Position numbers and translations under genes: made by a program. Shown piece after piece: positions 53,500 through 60,582 of a DNA stretch of 64,000 bases (position 1 is its first letter; each line of letters begins with the position of its first letter). Source of the DNA: W11650 sp041844915 (lineage in GTDB: Bacteria; Bacillota; Clostridia; Lachnospirales; Vallitaleaceae); NCBI GenBank assembly GCA_041844915.1, contig JBGZBY010000087.1, positions 1 to 64,000 on the forward strand. The letters run 5' to 3'. Under the pieces are notes generated by a model, which had not been told where the DNA came from, did no database searches, and was given only the letters and a program-made list of their open reading frames with translations.

Positions 53500-53577
53500 A
53501 TGAATTATACTGCAAAGAGTGTCAATGGAAAATACTTAATGGAAACAGAACACGAAAAATTGGAAATTTATGATTAA
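53500..53577 (+). CDS. Possible 25-residue peptide
   Basis: A short frame from ATG 53500 to TAA, encoding an acidic, hydrophilic peptide that begins MNYTAKSVNGKYLMETEHEK. GAGGGAG lies 7 nt upstream, a proper ribosome binding site. It ends 21 nt before the lipoprotein gene and so may be a leader peptide or a small protein. No homologue is recognised. Confidence 0.4.
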   Translation: MNYTAKSVNGKYLMETEHEKLEIYD

Positions 53578-53598
53578 CAAGAGGAAAGGAGAAGAGAT

Positions 53599-54834
53599 AT
53601 GGATAGAATATTTCGATCAGGGGTCGGGTTTTTGATGTTTATTTTTTTCATAATGGGAATGAATGCCTGCCAGGCGCCGCAGGCAAAGCAGGAGGAAATG
53701 CTAGAGGTAACAAAAGAAAAAGAAGTGAACGTGGAAGAAGCTGCCGACGGGAAAGCAAATAGCGAAAAAATAGAGAATAAGAAATCAAGCAGCGAAGAAG
53801 CAGATAATGGAAAAGCGACTAATACAATATTGAGTAGTATGCGAACAATGACGATACAGGGGCTTAATGAATCGTATTTTTCTTTGCCGGATATTCAGAG
53901 CGATAAGATCAAGGAAAAAGAGATGACAGCAGAACAAGCGGAGAGAGAGGAAAGGCTTTTTGCAGATACGCCAATATATCGGGAGCTGATGAAAAAACCA
54001 GAGCTTATGGCAATCGCTGCCGATGAAAATGGAAACTATATTGCTGCACTGAAAGAGGGAACGGGTGATGGGAGCTTTAGCATTATCCGATATGATCAGA
54101 CGGGAAAGGAAATAAGTAAGCGAGGCTATGGTGATAAGGGCTATGCTTGGATATATGACATTTGGTACCATAAAGATATGGGGATTGTGTTGTCCGGCGT
54201 TCAGTCTGGAGGAGGAGTTTTTACCCAAGGAATAGAAGAGTCTGATTTTCTTGCCTGCATTGATGCGGAAACCTTGGAATTTCGCTGGACAAGAACGACA
54301 CCGTATTTGGTTGCTCAATGCTTTGTTACCGATGAGGCGGTGCTGATTGTTGAGGAAATGTCTGGGGGGAAAGCAAGAGTAGTCCGGCTGGCGCGTGATG
54401 GGCAAGAAATTTGGCAGGCTGGGGCTTTGCAACAATCGGTCAGTGGAATAGCGGAATTGGCAGATGGACGGACGCTTGTTTTCGAGAGGGCAGTTGGAGA
54501 AAAAGGAAGCGACAACAAGGGGATACTTTATTGTTTTAATGGCAGCGGAAAAGAGCTGGCGAAGCTGGAACTTGACTATTTCGGGGAAATTACACCAACA
54601 GATGATGGAGGGTTTATCCTAACGGCGTTTCGCAGTATAAAAACAGTTCCTCAACCGCTGGCTGTTTCGTCGATTTGGTTTGACAGAGAAACTGTGGCGG
54701 CAAAGTACAATAAGGATTTAGAGCTGGAATGGCGAAAAACCTATGACAGCTTTAAGGATACCATTGGGAATGATATTGTTATTCCGCAAAAAGATGGAAG
54801 TTTGATTATAACGAGGAGAAGTACTCCGTACTAA
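53599..54834 (+). CDS. Lipoprotein with propeller-like repeats, function unknown
   Basis: A secreted lipoprotein of 411 residues. The signal peptide ends in lipobox MNAC (C24). A charged low-complexity spacer with repeated EEA(D)DGKA and EEADNGKA segments spans about residues 30-80. The C-terminal ~270 residues contain recurring motifs such as GNYIAALKEGTGDG and DGGFILTAF, as in WD40/PQQ-type propellers. It ends abruptly inside a repeat-like segment (DGSLIITRRSTPY), so it may be truncated. No enzyme motif is seen. Confidence 0.8.
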   Translation: MDRIFRSGVGFLMFIFFIMGMNACQAPQAKQEEMLEVTKEKEVNVEEAADGKANSEKIENKKSSSEEADNGKATNTILSSMRTMTIQGLNESYFSLPDIQSDKIKEKEMTAEQAEREERLFADTPIYRELMKKPELMAIAADENGNYIAALKEGTGDGSFSIIRYDQTGKEISKRGYGDKGYAWIYDIWYHKDMGIVLSGVQSGGGVFTQGIEESDFLACIDAETLEFRWTRTTPYLVAQCFVTDEAVLIVEEMSGGKARVVRLARDGQEIWQAGALQQSVSGIAELADGRTLVFERAVGEKGSDNKGILYCFNGSGKELAKLELDYFGEITPTDDGGFILTAFRSIKTVPQPLAVSSIWFDRETVAAKYNKDLELEWRKTYDSFKDTIGNDIVIPQKDGSLIITRRSTPY

Positions 54835-55122
54835 ATCGCGGGCATTTCTGTGAAATTACGGCAGCGAAAAAACAGAGGGAATAAGGGAGTAAAAACAAGA
54901 GAGTAAAAGAAAGGAGAATAAAAAAAGAGAAATAAAGAATAAAAAAAGGGATAACAGCTTTTAGAGCTGTCTGAAGGGCAAATAGAGAGCAATATCTATG
55001 TTTGCTTGATGGACAGAACAGTTCTGGGAAATCTGGAATTGGTTTTTAGCAGAAGGAAACGGATGCTTGGTCGAGGAAGCCGGATGCTTGTCCGGTAAAA
55101 AATATAAACAGGAGAATTTATT
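54835..55122 (+). other. Purine-rich gap with short repeats before the DUF4091 gene
   Basis: A purine-rich stretch of GAGTAAAAGAAAGG-like units (about 54887-54950) is followed by two copies of CGGATGCTTG (55060-55069 and 55081-55090). No promoter, terminator or gene was recognised. Confidence 0.4.
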
Positions 55123-56844
55123 ATGAAATTTCAGTTAGTCAGTGCATTGGAAAAAGTATTTTTAGACAGGGAACCGAAGAATATGGAGCGGAAGGAGCTG
55201 TCAGGACTTTACGGTGAGGTGCTTTCCTTTCAGATTGCCTGTCATAGTGAGAAAACAGGGGATAATATTCTGGAGTATCCAGTTACCCTGCGATTGAAAG
55301 GAGCTTTGCGGCATCGCTTGCAATGCAGGGTAGTCGGCTCGGTGCCATCGGATTTTCCAGCGCATCCCAGAGAAGAGAGGGATGACAATTATCTGGAGGA
55401 TAAGCCGGGGCTATTTCCCGATATTCTTTTGCCGCTGACGGCAAGCTTTGGTCAGCGAGAGGAGGGAGAGGAAGAAACAGTGCTTCGGCTGCGAGCGCCG
55501 TTTCAGAAATGGCGTGCGTTTTGGTTTGACCTTGAGATTACGGCGGCGGAGGCGGCCGGAAAATATCCGCTGACGATTACTGCCGAGGATAAAGAAGGAC
55601 GGACGCTGTGGCAGGAGGAGCTGATTTTTGAGATAATCGGTGCGGAGCTTCCAAAGCAGGAGCTGATTCATACCGAGTGGTTTCATGCTGATTGTCTGGC
55701 GGTCTATTATGATTTACCGATGTTTTCCGGAGCGCATTGGCGAGTGATTAAGCGCTTTATGAAAACGGCGGTAAAGCATGGCATCAATACGATTCTGACG
55801 CCGCTTTTCACCTTACCGCTGGATACAATGATTGGCGGCGAGCGGCCGACGCATCAGTTGATTGATATTATGAAGCTTGGTGAGGAATATCGGTTTCGTT
55901 TCGGCGATTTAAATGAATGGATTGATGCTGCTTTTGCCTGCGGCTTTGAATATATTGAGTTTTCTCATCTGTTTACACAATGGGGAGCTAAAGCAGCACC
56001 CAAGATTATGGTTTGGGAGAAGGGTAAGACAGTGCAGAAATTCGGCTGGCATACCGAGGCGACGGATCCAGAATACACGGAATTTTTACGGGAATTTTTA
56101 AAGGCCTTGACCGAATATATTGAGAGAAAAGGTATCAGAGATAAGGTTATTTTTCACATTTCGGATGAGCCGCATAACGAAGCTGACAAGGAAAGCTATT
56201 TGCGCGCTAAGGCTACGATCATTGACCTTTTGGACGGCTATTTTGTGACCGACGCCTTAAGCAGCTATGAGATATACAAGGAGGGCGTGGTAGAGCATCC
56301 AGTGGTAGCGACCAGCCATATTGATTATTTTATTGAAAATGGAGCGAAGGATCTTTGGGCATATTACTGCTGCTCGCAAAAGGACAAGGTGAGCAATCGT
56401 TTTATGTCTATGCCGTCGGCGCGCAACCGTATTTTGGGTGTGCAGCTTTATAAATTTGATATCAAGGGCTTTTTGCATTGGGGCTATAATTTTTATAATT
56501 CTCAATACTCCTTAGAAGCGATTAACCCGTATTTGGTGACGGACGCTTGTGAGGCATTCCCTTCGGGCGATGCATTCTTGGTTTATCCCGGCGCTACTTG
56601 GGAAGTCGTCGAGTCAATTCGGCTAATGGTTTTGTCGCAGGCGCTTTATGATCTGCGGGCGCTGAAGCTTTTGGAAAGCCTGACAGATAAGGCCTTTGTA
56701 TTGGAACTGATAGAAGGTGAGTTGGAAAATAAGATTACCTTTGCCGAGTACCCCAAGGAGGAAGAATATTTGTGGAGATTGAGAGAGCGTGTCAATCAGG
56801 AGATTAGCCGGAGAATTGCCTCGCGTAAAGAAGATGGACAATAA
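55123..56844 (+). CDS. DUF4091-type glycoside-hydrolase-like protein
   Basis: A cytosolic 573-residue protein with no signal peptide. The N-terminal ~170 residues are beta-rich (LSGLYGEVLSFQIACHSE). A TIM-barrel-like middle includes NTILTPLFTLPLDT, EYIEFSHLFTQWGA and HISDEPHNEADKESY, with candidate catalytic acids. The C-terminal DUF4091 part is FLHWGYNFYNSQYS followed by FPSGDAFLVYPG. Members often act on glycans, but the substrate here is unknown. CAGGAG precedes the ATG. A weak hairpin and T run (AGCATG...CATGCTTTTT, about 56849) follows. Confidence 0.88.
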   Translation: MKFQLVSALEKVFLDREPKNMERKELSGLYGEVLSFQIACHSEKTGDNILEYPVTLRLKGALRHRLQCRVVGSVPSDFPAHPREERDDNYLEDKPGLFPDILLPLTASFGQREEGEEETVLRLRAPFQKWRAFWFDLEITAAEAAGKYPLTITAEDKEGRTLWQEELIFEIIGAELPKQELIHTEWFHADCLAVYYDLPMFSGAHWRVIKRFMKTAVKHGINTILTPLFTLPLDTMIGGERPTHQLIDIMKLGEEYRFRFGDLNEWIDAAFACGFEYIEFSHLFTQWGAKAAPKIMVWEKGKTVQKFGWHTEATDPEYTEFLREFLKALTEYIERKGIRDKVIFHISDEPHNEADKESYLRAKATIIDLLDGYFVTDALSSYEIYKEGVVEHPVVATSHIDYFIENGAKDLWAYYCCSQKDKVSNRFMSMPSARNRILGVQLYKFDIKGFLHWGYNFYNSQYSLEAINPYLVTDACEAFPSGDAFLVYPGATWEVVESIRLMVLSQALYDLRALKLLESLTDKAFVLELIEGELENKITFAEYPKEEEYLWRLRERVNQEISRRIASRKEDGQ

Positions 56845-56845
56845 A

Positions 56846-56955
56846 AGGAGCATGGTCATGCTTTTTGCTTGTTGGTGAAGTGAGCAAGAGGAAAGTCCAT
56901 CTTCGCGGGGTAATACCTGTCGAAAGAATACAGCAAATGCCATGGTAACTAAAAA
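56846..56955 (+). ncRNA. RNase P RNA-like 5' fragment
   Basis: The block GAGGAAAGTCCAT (56888-56900) matches the universally conserved first region of bacterial RNase P RNA. It is preceded by a P3-like hairpin (TTGCT...AGCAA). CGAAAGAATACAGCAAATGCC (about 56920-56941) resembles the next conserved region. The later conserved regions are missing, so this looks like a truncated or decayed copy. It could also be chance similarity or an unknown RNA. Confidence 0.3.
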
Positions 56956-56958
56956 AGG

Positions 56959-57004
56959 GTGTATATTCATGTAGTTAGAAAGGACTAACTACATGAATAT
57001 ACAT
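56959..57004. repeat. 19-bp perfect inverted repeat
   Basis: GTATATTCATGTAGTTAG (56961-56978) pairs with CTAACTACATGAATATAC (56985-57002) around a 6-nt loop; one more pair extends it at 56960 and 57003. There is no T tract, so it is not a simple terminator. It sits at the left edge of the AT-rich island. Positions 57005-57341 show no gene. Confidence 0.7.
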
Positions 57005-57341
57005 AGTTGGCAATAATAATAAGCCGTTGACATATAGTTTTCGATATCATTTTTTTGCCAGTTTCCATTGTACAAGGAACGCGCAGACTATCTTCTTGAT
57101 GTGTGGTTATCATCAGGGCAGCCTTGATACATGTGGAGATGGTAGTAATGATGTCAAGAGTCGAAGGAAAATAGCCGCCATAGCTCAGTAATACTGCTGG
57201 AAGAATGTAAAAATAATTGAGACATAGTGAGGTGATCTCAAACTTACCTGAATTAAAAATAAGTTATAAAATTAGAAGTTGAGTAGTAGCTGAAATGGAT
57301 TACGATATAAATAAACTATAAAGTGTAGGAAAGGATAAAAT

Positions 57342-57647
57342 ATGAAAGCCGAACTATATATAAATAAAGCATCTATGCAAATAAAAAAAGGTGATATAGA
57401 GGGTGCTGTTTGTAGTATGAAAAAGGTTATTGAATTGAATGATGATGAAGTTTCAAATGTTCAAGCTCATTGCTTTTTAGGTGAATATTATTTTGTGAAC
57501 CAAAACTATATTCTCGCTAAAGAACATTTAGATTATATTATGGAGCAACAGGAAAAATTGGAAAATGAATATGATGATTTGTTGAATGATGAAATTATAA
57601 ATGCGAATGTTTTGATAGAACTACTTGAAAAATATTCTTTGGAATAA
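57342..57647 (+). CDS. Small TPR-like acidic protein
   Basis: A 101-residue helical protein resembling tetratricopeptide repeats (YINKASMQIKKGDIEGAVCS, then AHCFLGEYYFVNQNYILAKE). It has no signal peptide or membrane span. Size, acidity and an AT-rich setting are reminiscent of immunity proteins of polymorphic toxins, but no toxin is present. AGGAAAGGA precedes the ATG. A ~43-nt repeat and a long palindrome follow its stop, as they do after the gene at 58021. Confidence 0.7.
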   Translation: MKAELYINKASMQIKKGDIEGAVCSMKKVIELNDDEVSNVQAHCFLGEYYFVNQNYILAKEHLDYIMEQQEKLENEYDDLLNDEIINANVLIELLEKYSLE

Positions 57648-57657
57648 TAGATTTGCT

Positions 57658-57702
57658 GACAAATTCCAGTTTATCGGGATTGGTAAATTAGAAGTTATAG
57701 GG
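57658..57702 (+). repeat. Cassette-type direct repeat, copy A
   Basis: GACAAATTCCAGTTTATCGG begins a segment that continues GATTGGTAAATTAGAAGTTATAGGG. It matches copy B (58348-58392) with about 5 differences in 43 nt and lies about 10 nt after a small gene. The AATTCC/GGGATT part can form a hairpin. Confidence 0.75.
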
Positions 57703-57737
57703 AAGTGCCTCGCAAGCATTGCTATACATCCCAATTT

Positions 57738-57819
57738 TGTCATCCCTTTTGGAAGGCGCGTCGAAACTTGCTCCCTACGGTCGCTTCGAACAGTCGACGA
57801 CCTTCCAAAAGGGATGACA
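57738..57819. repeat. Large palindrome after the TPR-like gene
   Basis: TGTCATCCCTTTTGGAAGG (57738-57756) pairs perfectly with CCTTCCAAAAGGGATGACA (57801-57819), and an inner CGTCGA/TCGACG extends the stem with a bulge. The loop holds CTACGGTCGC. The gap 57820-58020 holds no gene but ends with a third, weaker relative of the repeat (CAACTCCCAGTTTG, 57958 on, and AAATTAGAAGTTA). Confidence 0.8.
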
Positions 57820-58020
57820 GGACTCGGGGAGCAGACAGTGCTGTGATGGTGATTTTATCTGAATGGCTGTTGGGGTGGGTTTGCCTTGACGACTGATTTG
57901 CCAGCGCCGAGAGGTGGAAATGCCGCAGGCATTTGCTTCGAGCCTAGCACATTTCCTGCAACTCCCAGTTTGTAAAACTGTTCTGTAAAGAAAAATTAGA
58001 AGTTAGTAAGGAGAATAAAA

Positions 58021-58347
58021 ATGAAAGAATTTGACCAAAATTACAAACTCTTGGACGAAATGTACCAAGACGAATATTACCCTGACTTTTTGGTAGACAA
58101 GGTGAAAGGCGAACTACAAAAAGTAATTTGTTTATTGGAGAAAGGTGAGAAAAATACAGAGATTATTCAAGAAAAGCTGGATGAAGCAGTATGTGCCATC
58201 AATGATTTACAGGAAGAATTTGATGAGAATGATAGTGAAATTGAAACAGTTGCTCGTGATTGCATCGGAGTAACTGTTGAGTATATTCTAAAATGGTTTG
58301 GTATTGATATTGATACTGAAGAAGCGATAAGGGAAAGAGATTGGTAA
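58021..58347 (+). CDS. DUF5713-like small acidic protein
   Basis: A 108-residue cytosolic helical protein. The motifs LLDEMYQDEYYPDFLVDKVK, NDSEIETVARDCIG and the C-terminal EEAIRERDW are recalled as typical of DUF5713, a family often found among immunity-gene neighbourhoods; this is from memory and not from a search. AAGGAGAATAAAA precedes the ATG. The direct repeat copy B begins 1 nt after its stop. Confidence 0.75.
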   Translation: MKEFDQNYKLLDEMYQDEYYPDFLVDKVKGELQKVICLLEKGEKNTEIIQEKLDEAVCAINDLQEEFDENDSEIETVARDCIGVTVEYILKWFGIDIDTEEAIRERDW

Positions 58348-58392
58348 GACAAATCCCAGTTTATCGGGATTGGTAACTTAGAAACTACAGGG
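58348..58392 (+). repeat. Cassette-type direct repeat, copy B
   Basis: GACAAATCCCAGTTTATCGG begins a segment continuing GATTGGTAACTTAGAAACTACAGGG, about 88% identical to copy A. AATCCC and GGGATT form a 6-bp hairpin; copy A keeps it through a wobble pair. Confidence 0.75.
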
Positions 58393-58421
58393 TCGTGCTG
58401 CGCACTTGTGATTTTGTTGGT

Positions 58422-58498
58422 GAAGCGCCGGAAAAGGAATATGCCCGCTGCGCGGTCGCATTCCTTTTCCTTGCGCGCTTCAAAATTTTATTTTTTTT
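58422..58498 (+). repeat. Large palindrome with T tract after the DUF5713-like gene
   Basis: GAAGCGCCGGAAAAGGAAT (58422-58440) pairs with ATTCCTTTTCCTTGCGCGCTTC (58460-58481) with a small bulge. The loop contains GCGCGGTCGC, sharing CGGTCGC with the other palindrome. The following AAAATTTTATTTTTTTT makes it a likely terminator as well. Confidence 0.75.
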
Positions 58499-58501
58499 GA
58501 C

Positions 58502-58530
58502 TGGATATTTAGGATGCTTTGGGCTATAAT
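58502..58530 (+). promoter_or_regulatory. Probable promoter of the mevalonate operon
   Basis: TGGATA (58502-58507) and a perfect TATAAT (58525-58530) are 17 bases apart, with a leader of about 120 nt before mvk. Confidence 0.5.
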
Positions 58531-58654
58531 AAGTAAGGCTTTGTTTTTTAGGGCGGATTTTTTCGTTTTAGAGAAAAGAGAGGAAGCGGCTTGCAGAAGT
58601 CGCCTTTTACCGGCGCGAGGGAAGCGCAGATTAAACACCAGTGAGGAAAATGAT

Positions 58655-59602
58655 ATGAATGGATATGGGCATGCCCACGGCAAGGTGATCTTGATGGGAG
58701 AGCATTCCGTTGTTTACGGTTACCCGGCGATTGCGCTGCCGTTTATGGAGGCGGCAATTCAAGGAGAGGTCAGAGAGCATTTTGGCGAGATATGGCTGGA
58801 ATCCGATTTTTATACAGGCTATTTAAGCGAGGCTCCGGAGGAAAGGGCGCATCTAATCACTGCGATATATGCCACTTTGGAGTATTTAAAAAAAGAAAAG
58901 AAAAATTTGAAGATTATTATTACCAGCGACCTGCCGGCCAGCCGAGGATTGGGATCTTCGGCGGCAGTGGCGGTCGCTGTTATTCGTGCGTTGTTTCAAT
59001 ACTTTGGCAGGGAGATTACCGATGAGGAGCTGATTTATTTGGCGCATCAGGCGGAAAAAATTGCCCATGGCAATCCCAGCGGGATTGATGTGCTTACGAC
59101 TGCTTTTGAGCAGCCGATCTGGTTTCGCAAGTCAACGGAAAAAAAAGGAACCAGAGAAATCAAATCTCTGCATGTTTCGCTGCCGGCATATCTGATTGTG
59201 GCGGACACGGAAATTTACGGTCAGACGAAGGAAGCGGTCGAGATTATTGCCAAGGGACTGCAAAAAAGACCGGAGGAAACAAGGAAGCTGTTGCAGGAAC
59301 TGGGAACTTTCGCGATAGCGGCGGAAAAGGAAATTAAAGGAAAAAATTGCCGCAGGCTGGGAGAATTAATGACCGGCGCCCATCAGAGGCTGCAAAAGTT
59401 GGGCGTCAGCCATCCGTTGCTGGATCATTTGGTGGATGAGGCTCTGCGTTTGGGGGCTTTGGGCGCCAAGCTGACCGGAGGCGGTCTGGGAGGCTGTATG
59501 ATCTGTTTGACGCAGGATAGGGAAAGTGCCGGTGTTATAGTGGAAAGGCTTAAGCAGGAGGGAGCAAAAAATACATGGATTTATCCTATGAGCGGCAAAT
59601 AA
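58655..59602 (+). CDS. mvk: Mevalonate kinase
   Basis: GHMP kinase that phosphorylates mevalonate, in isopentenyl diphosphate synthesis. The start is ATG 58655 (MNGYGHAHGKVILMGEHSVV) after GTGAGGA; upstream in-frame codons are not MVK-like. The ATP-binding motif is LPASRGLGSSAAVAVAV, and the C-terminal GHMP motif is AKLTGGGLGGCMICL. The length is 315 residues. It overlaps mvaD by 28 nt, so translation is probably coupled. Confidence 0.95.
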   Translation: MNGYGHAHGKVILMGEHSVVYGYPAIALPFMEAAIQGEVREHFGEIWLESDFYTGYLSEAPEERAHLITAIYATLEYLKKEKKNLKIIITSDLPASRGLGSSAAVAVAVIRALFQYFGREITDEELIYLAHQAEKIAHGNPSGIDVLTTAFEQPIWFRKSTEKKGTREIKSLHVSLPAYLIVADTEIYGQTKEAVEIIAKGLQKRPEETRKLLQELGTFAIAAEKEIKGKNCRRLGELMTGAHQRLQKLGVSHPLLDHLVDEALRLGALGAKLTGGGLGGCMICLTQDRESAGVIVERLKQEGAKNTWIYPMSGK

Positions 59603-60582
59603 AAAGCTATGCCAGAGCAGGCGCAAATATCGCTCTGGTAAAGTATTGGGGGAAAAAGCAGGAAGCCTTAAAGCTCCCCTATAACAGCAGTCTTTCTATG
59701 ACCTTGGACAATTTATATACCGATACGGGAATGTGTTTTCATTCGGGTGAAAAGGATATATTTTATTTGAATGGGAAAAGGCAGGCAGAAGAGGAAACGG
59801 AGAAGGTCGGTGTTTTTTTGGAGATGTTTCGGCAGCTGAGCGGTAAGAGGGACAGAGTCTTTATCAGCAGCTATAACAGTTTTCCAACGGCAGCGGGTCT
59901 AGCCTCGTCCGCCTCCGGTTATGCAGCGATGGCGGCGGCGGCAAAGCAGCTGTATCATTTGGATATTGAGGACAAAGACTTGTCCAGACTTGCCAGACGA
60001 GGCTCCGGCTCGGCCTGTCGCAGTTTGTTTGGAGGCTTTGTCATGTGGCATGCTGGTACAGATGATGAAAGCAGCTATGCTGAGCCTTTAGCCGAAGCGG
60101 AAGAATATGCAATGCTGATACTTTTGCTGAATAGCGAGAAGAAAGCGAAGCCTTCGACGGCGGGGATGAAGGAAGTAGTAGAGCATTCGGCATATTATCC
60201 GGCGTGGGTTGAGCAGGCGGCGGCAGATTTTCGGGAAATGAAGGCGGCAATTCTGGCTAAGGATTTTAGCCGGATAGGGCAGATTGCCGAAGCAAATTGC
60301 TTGAAAATGCATGCCACTACATGGGGGAGCGACCGTCCCTTTACTTACTTGCAGCCGGCAAGTCTGGAAGCGATGGAGATTGTGCGCCGGTTTCGGCGGC
60401 AGGGAACAGAGATTTATTTTACCATTGATGCCGGCCCCAATATCAAGGTCTTTTGTCGGCGAAAGACGCTGCCGGAGGTGATGCGGCAAATGAGTAAATA
60501 CTATGAAAAGGACAGAATGTTTCCGGCTTATGCGGGCAAGGGATATCAGCTAAAGGAGTGTGAAGGCTTTGATCAGCGTTAG
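59575..60582 (+). CDS. mvaD: Diphosphomevalonate decarboxylase
   Basis: Converts mevalonate 5-diphosphate to isopentenyl diphosphate. Diagnostic features are ANIALVKYWGKK near the N-terminus, PTAAGLASSASGYAAMA as the nucleotide motif, and FTIDAGPNIKVF near the C-terminus. The length is 335 residues, normal for the family. It overlaps mvk at its start and pmk at its end. Confidence 0.96.
   Translation: MDLSYERQIKSYARAGANIALVKYWGKKQEALKLPYNSSLSMTLDNLYTDTGMCFHSGEKDIFYLNGKRQAEEETEKVGVFLEMFRQLSGKRDRVFISSYNSFPTAAGLASSASGYAAMAAAAKQLYHLDIEDKDLSRLARRGSGSACRSLFGGFVMWHAGTDDESSYAEPLAEAEEYAMLILLLNSEKKAKPSTAGMKEVVEHSAYYPAWVEQAAADFREMKAAILAKDFSRIGQIAEANCLKMHATTWGSDRPFTYLQPASLEAMEIVRRFRRQGTEIYFTIDAGPNIKVFCRRKTLPEVMRQMSKYYEKDRMFPAYAGKGYQLKECEGFDQR

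Larger units (their letters stand above)
53028..53598. other. Divergent intergenic region between argS and the lipoprotein gene
   Basis: Holds a probable -10 for argS on the minus strand (TATAAT, 53200-53195, with a weak -35), a plus-strand promoter at 53334-53362 and a 25-codon open frame at 53500. No T-box consensus was found in the argS leader. The rest is AT-rich and unassigned. Confidence 0.5.

Noticed and set aside
57705..57896. Open frames across the palindrome after the TPR-like gene
   Set aside because: They cross a perfect palindrome and direct repeat and have no ribosome binding site; the coding potential is a by-product of the repeat.
57658..58392. Classical integron attC sites
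   Set aside because: The repeats do not show consistent GTTRRRY/RYYYAAC core pairs, and no integrase gene is in the window, so only a cassette-like arrangement is claimed.
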